NCBI GenBank assembly: GCA_017999235.1
Contig: JAGOBN010000062.1
Coordinates: 1 to 11,063 of the forward strand
From: Anaerolineales bacterium
Lineage (GTDB): Bacteria; Chloroflexota; Anaerolineae; Anaerolineales; UBA6663
Length of the DNA: 11,063 nucleotides
Reading direction: 5' to 3'
Below are positions 1 through 5,048 of the stretch, one piece after another (the stretch's first letter is position 1; every line of letters begins with the position of its first letter). The notes under the pieces are model-generated. The model had not been told where the DNA came from. It saw only the letters and a list, made by a program, of their open reading frames with translations, and ran no database searches. The position numbers and the translations under genes were made by a program.

Positions 1-806
1 CCGGCGGCCAGCGCCAAACACCCCAGCCCCAGCGCCCCCCAGATAACCGCCGGCCCCAGCGGCGCGTCGTCCGCCGGACGCGCGCCCGCGCCGGGCTGGG
101 CGCCAAAGGTCAGCTCGTGCCGCGCGCCGGCTTGCGCCGGGAGCTGGATCGAGGTGGCCGTCGTGGCGTTGTAGCCCGGCGGCGCGATGACGGTGACGGT
201 GTAAGCGCCGGCGGACAAATCCGTAAAACAATGGGCGGCGGTCTCATTCGGCTGGGTGGTGTACGCGTGCAGCACCGCGCCGGTGCCGGCGTCCAGGATC
301 AGCAACTGCCCGCCGCCGATGACGCCCTCGGCCAGGCCCGGCAGGCCGTTGCCGTTGAGATCGGTATACAGCAGAACGCAGATCTCCACGGGGCCGGCGA
401 CCGCCAGGGTCGGGGTCGCGGTGGGCGGCGGGGAGGTGGGCGCGGCGGCCGGCCCGCGGGTGGCGGCGGCTTCCGGGAGGCCGGCGTCGAGGAGCGGCAC
501 GGCGCCTAGATCGCCGGCCACCTGGCCGACCGTTGCCAGAATCCAGGTGCCTTTGACCGCGCGGGGATAGTCAATCCGCAGCCAGGTATTGTTGGCGGTG
601 CGGGCGGTGATAACATACACTTCACCCTGGAAGACCGAATACGTGGCCGGCGCCTCCGGGCTGGGCGCGGCGCGCAGGAAGGCGCTGGCGGCCGTGATCG
701 TGAAGGTGGCGGGCTCATCCGCCTGCGCCTGCGCCGCCCCCGGCCTCCCGGCGCAGAGCAGAGTCAGCCAGCCGACAAGTAACAAGAGCGCGGCGCGCCG
801 GAACAT
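1..806 (-). CDS. Secreted SH3-domain / SdrD-B-like surface protein, membrane-anchored (3' end outside window)
   Basis: The frame stays open from ATG 806-804 to the window edge (268 codons, no stop). Residues 1-27 form a Sec-type signal (MFRRAALLLLVGWLTLL core, then an Ala/Gln-rich cleavage zone). LTLLC is a poor lipobox, so lipoprotein processing is unlikely. Residues about 34-100 look like a bacterial SH3 domain (SAFLRAAPS near 41, NNTWLRIDY at 72-80, GTWILATVG at 86-94). A Pro/Thr/Ala-rich linker covers about 110-138. Residues about 140-235 resemble an SdrD-B or carboxypeptidase-regulatory beta domain, with the calcium-loop-like DLNGNGLPGLAEG and the closing GAYTVTVIAPPGY. A hydrophobic stretch starting near 250 (GPAVIWGALGLG) suggests a C-terminal membrane anchor. 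SH3 plus SdrD-like domains usually mean cell-surface or envelope binding; the ligand is unknown. It is divergent from the Fe-S gene at 945 across 138 bp with no convincing promoter. Only a weak purine stretch (GAGAGA) precedes the start. Confidence 0.72.
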   Translation of the reverse strand, partial: MFRRAALLLLVGWLTLLCAGRPGAAQAQADEPATFTITAASAFLRAAPSPEAPATYSVFQGEVYVITARTANNTWLRIDYPRAVKGTWILATVGQVAGDLGAVPLLDAGLPEAAATRGPAAAPTSPPPTATPTLAVAGPVEICVLLYTDLNGNGLPGLAEGVIGGGQLLILDAGTGAVLHAYTTQPNETAAHCFTDLSAGAYTVTVIAPPGYNATTATSIQLPAQAGARHELTFGAQPGAGARPADDAPLGPAVIWGALGLGCLALAA

Positions 807-944
807 GCTTGGTCTCTCACTGGGGTGATCAGAATAAACGGACGGTCTGCGTCGGCGGGTCTTGGCGCCGGCCGGCCGCGTTAGGCTACCACTAATCCGC
901 CGGGATCGGAATAGCCGGCGGCCGTCTTATCCCGGAGGTCGCGC

Positions 945-1505
945 ATGTTAGTGGACGACTACGTTTTGACGGTGTTCACCCCGCCCTGCTCGCCGGAGTC
1001 CGTGACGTATACCGCCACCGCCGCGCTGACGGCCGACCTCACGGCGGTGCTGCCCTACCTCAACGCGGTCCTGCGCGGCGCGGTCTATCAGCCGGCCGCC
1101 CCCGCGCTCACCTGGCGGCACGGCCGCCACTACATCGCCCTTCACCCGCACGAGATCGCGGCCAGCAATATTGAAGACCGGGACGGCGCGCGCCGGGAGA
1201 TGGAGAGCCTGATCCAGCTCATCAACACCACCTGGGAGCGGCGGGCCGAGATTACGCCCGATGCCGCCACCTATCAGCGGCCGACGCCGCTGGCCGTCTT
1301 CCGCCTGCTGCCGGGCACCAACTGCCGGCGGTGCGGCGCGCAGACCTGCTTCAACTTCGCCCTGAAACTCACCGCCGGCCAGGCCGCGCCGGAAGACTGC
1401 CCGCCGCTCGCCGACGCCGAACACGCTGAAAAAGCGGCGGCCGTGCGGACCCTGCTGAGCGGCCTGGCGAGCGGCCGCGTCCCCAAGCTGGAGGCCGGAA
1501 AATGA
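945..1505 (+). CDS. Small (Fe-S)-binding protein with corrinoid-type 4Fe-4S motif
   Basis: A 186-aa soluble protein. Residues 123-156 hold the pattern PGTNCRRCGAQTCFNFALKL followed by EDCPPLAD, with Cys127, Cys130, Cys135 and Cys152 (CX2CX4CX16C). This is the signature of the putative Fe-S cluster domain (PF04060 type) found in corrinoid/Fe-S proteins and in redox partners such as RnfB, and it should bind one [4Fe-4S] cluster. The N-terminal 110 residues (YLNAVLRGAVYQP, HYIALHPHEIA, then a helical segment) have no name I can give; similar stand-alone proteins occur in Chloroflexota-like genomes. The job is probably electron transfer or activation of a partner; the substrate is unknown. GGAGGT at 934-939, 5 nt before ATG, fixes the start. 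The stop overlaps the ATG of the next gene (ATGA at 1502-1505), so the two are translationally coupled. Confidence 0.85.
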   Translation: MLVDDYVLTVFTPPCSPESVTYTATAALTADLTAVLPYLNAVLRGAVYQPAAPALTWRHGRHYIALHPHEIAASNIEDRDGARREMESLIQLINTTWERRAEITPDAATYQRPTPLAVFRLLPGTNCRRCGAQTCFNFALKLTAGQAAPEDCPPLADAEHAEKAAAVRTLLSGLASGRVPKLEAGK

Positions 1506-2002
1506 GCGCCGGCGCCTCCACCCCCGCTTCCTCCGGCGGACCCATGAACCTGGAAGACCTCTACAACTACCTCAAAGTGGACGAGACGCTGATCACCAGC
1601 GGCCAGCCCACCGCCGAGCAGCTGCGCGCCGTGGCGGCGGAGGGGTTTAGCGCCGTCATCAATCTGGCGCCGGCGCCGGCCGCCCTGGACGAAGCCGGGC
1701 TGGTGCGCGCGCTTGGCTTGACCTATGTGCATATCCCCGTGGCCTGGGACCATCCCCAGGCGGGCGATTTCGCCGCCTTTGAGGCCGCGCTGGCGCACCG
1801 GCCGGCCGGCAAAATCCTGATCCATTGCCAGGCCAATTACCGGGTGACGGCCTTCTATGCGCTTTACGCGCAGAAGCATCTGGGCTGGTCGGAAGCCCAG
1901 GCCGAGGAATTCCGCGCCGCGATCTGGGGCGGCACCGCTGACTACCCCGTCTGGGATGAGTTCCTGGCCGACCAGCGGGCGCAGATCACGGCCCCGCGCT
2001 AA
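1502..2002 (+). CDS. Protein tyrosine phosphatase-like / DUF442-type protein with short P-loop
   Basis: A 166-aa protein of the cysteine-phosphatase fold. SGQPT (33-37), AVINLAP (51-57), YVHIPVAWD (75-83) and ILIHCQANYRVTAFYALY (105-122) follow the order seen in dual-specificity-like and 'beta-lactamase hydrolase-like' (DUF442) phosphatases. The expected nucleophile is Cys109 and the phosphate-binding Arg is Arg114, with Asp83 a possible general acid. The loop is CX4R (C-Q-A-N-Y-R) rather than the classical CX5R, so catalysis on phosphotyrosine is not assured; I recall HC..N.R loops in this subfamily. The start at 1502 is chosen because GGAGG at 1490-1494 precedes it by 7 nt and it overlaps the upstream stop; Met15 (ATG at 1544) is an alternative that would remove an Ala/Ser-rich extension of 14 residues. 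Coupling to the Fe-S gene suggests a shared role, unknown here. Confidence 0.8.
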   Translation: MSAGASTPASSGGPMNLEDLYNYLKVDETLITSGQPTAEQLRAVAAEGFSAVINLAPAPAALDEAGLVRALGLTYVHIPVAWDHPQAGDFAAFEAALAHRPAGKILIHCQANYRVTAFYALYAQKHLGWSEAQAEEFRAAIWGGTADYPVWDEFLADQRAQITAPR

Positions 2003-2062
2003 CCGGCCGGCGCGCCCCAGCGCAACACTTCCGCCCATACCAATCGCCGGTAACCGCCTCTG

Positions 2063-2914
2063 ATGCTATCCGACTCGCAGCGCAACGTCCTTCTGATTAT
2101 TCTGGCCGCCATCCTCTGGAGCAGCAGCGGCCTGCTGGTCAAGGTCATCACCTGGTCGCCGTTGGCGATCCTGGGGGCGCGCAGCCTCATCGCCAGCGGC
2201 GTTTTCCTGCTCTACCTCCGGCGCTGGCCACGGCGGATCACGCGCTGGCAGATGGCGGGCGCGGCCGGCTACCTGGGCGCGCAGTTCTTCTTCATCACGG
2301 CCACCAAACTGACCACGGCCGCCAACGCGATCTTTCTCCAATACACGGCCCCGGTCTATGTCAGCGTGCTGGCTTACTGGCTGCTGGGCGAGCGCCCGCA
2401 CCGGGCGGATTGGCTGACCATGGCCGTGATCTTTGTTGGGCTGGGGCTGTTCTTCGGCGACCAGCTGAGTCTGACCGGCGCCCTGGGGAACGGGGCCGCT
2501 ATCCTGAGCGGGGTGGCGATGGCGTTGATGACAGTGAGCCTGCGCGCCCAGAAGAGCGGCACGCCGGCGGAGACCATCCTGATCGGCAATCTGCTCGGGA
2601 CAGTCCTGGCGCTGCCGGCCGCCCTGCAGGAAACCTGGTCGCCGCCCAATGTGGCGATCCTGCTCTATCTCGGGCTGTTCCAGATCGGCCTGTCGTTCAT
2701 TCTGTACTCGGTCGCCATCCGCCGCGTGCCGGCGCTGCAGGCTACCCTGCTGTCCACGCTTGAGCCGATCCTCAATCCAGTGTGGGTGTTCCTGGCCCTG
2801 GGCGAGACGCCGGGGCCGCTGGCCCTGCTCGGCGGGGCGCTGGTGCTGGCGGCCGTGGCCGCCCGCGCCGCCAGCCGCGGCTCCCCGGCCTCACCCGCAG
2901 AGGCGGCCCTTTAA
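2063..2914 (+). CDS. EamA-family (DMT superfamily) membrane transporter
   Basis: A 283-aa integral membrane protein with about ten hydrophobic segments in two homologous halves. The first EamA repeat (about 8-133) carries the typical TTAANAIFLQYTAPVYV stretch (84-100) and YWLLGERP (105-112). The second (about 140-270) carries RRVPALQATLLSTLEPILNP (220-239) and LALGETPG (244-251). Length and layout match drug/metabolite exporters of the RhaT/EamA group, which move amino acids, metabolites or drugs across the inner membrane; the substrate cannot be told. It lies 60 bp after the phosphatase-like gene on the same strand, so co-transcription is possible. The ATG at 2063 has no clear Shine-Dalgarno site, but it begins directly before the first membrane segment. 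The stop at 2912-2914 lies inside the T-tract of the opposing terminator. Confidence 0.88.
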   Translation: MLSDSQRNVLLIILAAILWSSSGLLVKVITWSPLAILGARSLIASGVFLLYLRRWPRRITRWQMAGAAGYLGAQFFFITATKLTTAANAIFLQYTAPVYVSVLAYWLLGERPHRADWLTMAVIFVGLGLFFGDQLSLTGALGNGAAILSGVAMALMTVSLRAQKSGTPAETILIGNLLGTVLALPAALQETWSPPNVAILLYLGLFQIGLSFILYSVAIRRVPALQATLLSTLEPILNPVWVFLALGETPGPLALLGGALVLAAVAARAASRGSPASPAEAAL

Positions 2915-2951
2915 AAAATTCCCGGCCGGGGTTCCCCCTCACCCGGCCGGG
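2913..2951 (-). terminator. Intrinsic terminator of the WYL regulator gene
   Basis: Two copies of CCCGGCCGGG (2921-2930 and 2942-2951) can pair as a 10-bp GC stem with an 11-nt loop. Read on the minus strand the stem is followed by AATTTTTT. This fits a rho-independent terminator 29 bp downstream of the WYL stop codon. There is no T-tract in the rightward direction, so it serves mainly the leftward transcript. Each arm is itself a palindrome. Confidence 0.8.
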
Positions 2952-2979
2952 CGCGGTCTGACCACTCCCCAGGCTCCAT

Positions 2980-3960
2980 TCAGCCGGCGCCCGCGTACTG
3001 CTGGGCGGCGGCGTGCAGTTCCCGCGCCACCTCCCGCCGCAGGCCGGCCGGCGCCAGCACTTCCGCGCCGGCGCCATACTGCATCACCCAGCGCTTCACT
3101 TCCCCCAGCCCGCCCACCGCCATCCGCAGGATCACGCCGCCGTCTGGCTGCTCTTCCAGCGGCGCCTGGCTGGCATGCCAGCGCCGCTCACGGATGTAGC
3201 GGGCCGGCTCCGGCCCAAACCGGATGGCCACCGCCTGGGCCTCGCCGCCGCGCTCGTTCTGAAACGCCGTCTCCATGTGCTGCCGGGCCGAAAAACCCGG
3301 CACCCGCTCAAACCGCTCGCCCAGCACGTGCCACTGCCCAATCCGGCCGGCGTGGAAGTTCCGCATCTCCTGCCGCAGCTGGTCAAACGCAAACAGGTAC
3401 CAGTCCCCGCGCATGTTGTAGAGGTGATGCGGATGCACGGTCCGCTCGTTCCATTCATCCCGGCTGGCCGTGTAGTACGTCATCTTGACCGGATGCTGCT
3501 CGCGGATGGCGCGCTGGAGATCCATCAGCACCTCCGGGCCGACCGTGGGCGACTCCGGGGCCGCGATGGTGTAGGTGGCGCTCAACTGATCCAGGCTCAC
3601 CTGGATGTGATCGCCCAGGCTGGCGGCCAGCTTGCCCACGGCCGAGCGCAGGGGGGTCTCAAACGCGGTCCCCAAGTAGCGGCGCGTCACATCCACGCTC
3701 AGGAAGAAAGCCAGCAATTCGCCTTCGGTGGCGAACATGCCCGGCAGCACCCAGGTCTTGTCGGTGTAGCACCAGCCGCCGCGTTCGCGGTCGAGGGTGA
3801 TGGGCGCGCCCAGCCGTTCGACCATGAAGCGTTTGTCGCTGTAGATGACGCGCTTGCTCACCTCCAGCTGCGCCGCGATGCGTTCGGCGTTGGGGTAGAG
3901 ATCAGCGCGGAGCTGCCGGTCGATCTCGAGCAGGCGCTCGAGCTGCTGCCGTTGCGACAT
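2980..3960 (-). CDS. HTH/WYL-domain transcriptional regulator (YafY-like)
   Basis: A 326-aa regulator. Residues 1-60 form a DeoR/HTH_11-like winged helix (RIAAQLEVSKRVIYSDKRFM at 27-46 spans the HTH). The WYL domain lies at about 142-215 and shows the name-giving W187-Y188-L189 in GDWYLFAFD, plus HPHHLYNMRG just before it. Residues about 240-320 form the C-terminal WCX extension (AVAIRF, then GLGEVKRWVMQYGAGAEVLAP). WYL/WCX regulators sense ligands, in several studied cases nucleic-acid fragments or nucleotides, and control DNA-repair, stress, phage-defence or CRISPR genes. AGGAGGG at 3964-3970, 3 nt before ATG, supports the start. It follows the CARF-LuxR gene on the same strand after 212 bp. 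A 7-bp dyad lies 31-55 nt upstream of the start (possible autoregulation). Confidence 0.93.
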   Translation of the reverse strand: MSQRQQLERLLEIDRQLRADLYPNAERIAAQLEVSKRVIYSDKRFMVERLGAPITLDRERGGWCYTDKTWVLPGMFATEGELLAFFLSVDVTRRYLGTAFETPLRSAVGKLAASLGDHIQVSLDQLSATYTIAAPESPTVGPEVLMDLQRAIREQHPVKMTYYTASRDEWNERTVHPHHLYNMRGDWYLFAFDQLRQEMRNFHAGRIGQWHVLGERFERVPGFSARQHMETAFQNERGGEAQAVAIRFGPEPARYIRERRWHASQAPLEEQPDGGVILRMAVGGLGEVKRWVMQYGAGAEVLAPAGLRREVARELHAAAQQYAGAG

Positions 3961-3991
3961 AGTCCCTCCTGATGTCCGTACTTTAGCAAAA

Positions 3992-4016
3992 GCGAGTGCG
4001 CCCAGTGTTCACTCGC
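3992..4016. promoter_or_regulatory. Dyad GCGAGTG-N11-CACTCGC upstream of the WYL gene
   Basis: A perfect 7-bp inverted repeat (3992-3998 and 4010-4016) separated by 11 bases, 31 nt upstream of the WYL start codon. The arm centres are 18 bp apart, about two helical turns, which suits a dimeric regulator. It could be the operator of the WYL protein or of the CARF-LuxR protein. Alternatively, on the minus strand it is a hairpin followed by a weak TTTT, i.e. a poor terminator for upstream leftward transcription. No good -35/-10 pair is seen beside it (the best -10 is TAAAGT on the minus strand). Confidence 0.35.
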
Positions 4017-4137
4017 GCGGCGCCAGCGCGGTTAAACCCATGTGTCGGGGAGTTGGGCCAAAAAAACAGAACGGGCGTGCGCGGCGCGCCGGGCGTCTTT
4101 CACTGCCCTGAGCTTAGCGCGGAGGGCGCGGCCGCGC

Positions 4138-4155
4138 CTGCGGGAAATCCCGCAG
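4138..4155 (-). terminator. Hairpin just after the CARF-LuxR gene
   Basis: CTGCGGG and CCCGCAG (4138-4144 and 4149-4155) form a perfect 7-bp stem with a 4-base loop, 17 bp past the stop codon at 4173. No T-tract follows directly; a run of seven T on the minus strand occurs only about 80 bp further on (around 4060-4066). It may protect the mRNA end or act as a weak, possibly factor-assisted terminator. The neighbouring 14-bp palindrome GGCGCGGCCGCGCC (about 4125-4138) adds further structure. Confidence 0.4.
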
Positions 4156-4172
4156 CTGGCCGCCGGCCGCGC

Positions 4173-5048
4173 TCAGCCGGCGGCGGGATCGGTGGCGTAG
4201 TACAGATGCAGCAGCGCCACCAGTTGGGCGCGGGAGACCGCGGGCAAGCCCCAGTGGCCGGCCGCTTTTGCGTAAGCTTCCCCCAGGTGGCGCTCCACTG
4301 TGCGCGGTGAGAGCGAGAGCTGGGCCGCGATGGCGTGATCGCTCGCCCCGTGCTGCACCAGCACGGCCACCACCCGGCGCTCGCCGGCCGTCAGCGCGGT
4401 CTGCACAAAGGCGCGGGCGGTCTGAAGGGCTTGGCGCCGGCGCAGGGCGCGCTGACGCTCGACCGCCTGAAAGGGGTCGTCCACCTGGCTGAGGTCAGTC
4501 AGCATCGGGGCGATGTGGCTCCAGCGCATCACCGGGACCGCCACCAGCCGGGCGTCGTCGGCGGGCGCGGGATGCAGCCGGGCCTCCGCCAGGAACGGGC
4601 CGCCGGCCAGGACATACCACAGCGCGTCGGCGTCGTCGAAGAGCAATTGGGCCGCGGCCATGGCGTACACGGCCAGGATTTTGCGCCCGCCCATCACGCT
4701 CACATGGACCTCGCGGCCGGCGCGTTTGGCGGCCAGCACCGCCTGATAAACGGCGCGGAAAGCGGCGTCAGCATCCGCCGGCTCGCCGTCAGCGTCAGTC
4801 GGACTCCACGGCCCGCCGATGGGCGCCAGGGTGAGCGGCACATCTCGGTAGGGCGCGTAGGCCGCGAACTCGCGGCTCACCGCGTCCACGGCGGCCTGCA
4901 CCGCCGGGTCGCCGGCGATGTGCAGGACCGTAACCGCGTGCGGGCGCTGGCCGGCGGCGGCCAGTAGGTCCAGGCTGGTGGTGACGACCTGAGGCTTGTG
5001 TCCGAGCGTGGCGATCAGGGTGCGGGCCGGCGCGTTATAAGCGGGCAT
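4173..5048 (-). CDS. CARF-like (Cas_NE0113-like) sensor fused to a LuxR-type HTH
   Basis: A 291-aa protein with two parts. The N-terminal part (about 8-180) has a Rossmann-like pattern: TLIATLGHKPQVVTTSLDLL at 10-29, VTVLHI at 39-44, and VHVSVMGGRKILAVYAMAA at 114-132. These match the CARF fold of the CRISPR-associated NE0113/ring-nuclease group (PF09623 type), where the G-R-K loop sits at the cyclic-oligoadenylate pocket. A charged helical linker (190-212) leads to a C-terminal LuxR/GerE HTH (about 220-283: GASDHAIAAQLSLSPRTVERHL, split around residue 234-254, then SRAQLVALL). A few extra residues (GHWGLPA) lie in the last helix pair. The inferred role is a transcription factor whose DNA binding is gated by a nucleotide ligand. 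The start ATG overlaps the dehydrogenase stop by 14 bp and has no Shine-Dalgarno site, pointing to translational coupling. LuxR HTH is sure; the CARF assignment is by motif only. No cas gene or repeat array is in the window. Confidence 0.72.
   Translation of the reverse strand: MPAYNAPARTLIATLGHKPQVVTTSLDLLAAAGQRPHAVTVLHIAGDPAVQAAVDAVSREFAAYAPYRDVPLTLAPIGGPWSPTDADGEPADADAAFRAVYQAVLAAKRAGREVHVSVMGGRKILAVYAMAAAQLLFDDADALWYVLAGGPFLAEARLHPAPADDARLVAVPVMRWSHIAPMLTDLSQVDDPFQAVERQRALRRRQALQTARAFVQTALTAGERRVVAVLVQHGASDHAIAAQLSLSPRTVERHLGEAYAKAAGHWGLPAVSRAQLVALLHLYYATDPAAG

Noticed and set aside
1..806. Lipoprotein signal in the SH3-domain protein (LTLLC)
   Set aside because: The residue before Cys is Leu rather than Gly/Ala/Ser, so the lipobox is poor; a later Ala-rich site fits ordinary signal cleavage.
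807..944. Divergent promoters between the SH3-domain gene and the Fe-S gene
   Set aside because: No -35/-10 pair with sensible spacing stood out on either strand; only the GGAGGT site of the Fe-S gene is clear.
3013..3972. 319-codon open frame on the plus strand
   Set aside because: Antisense to the WYL regulator, which has a clear WYL motif and Shine-Dalgarno site. No domain is seen in the plus-strand product.
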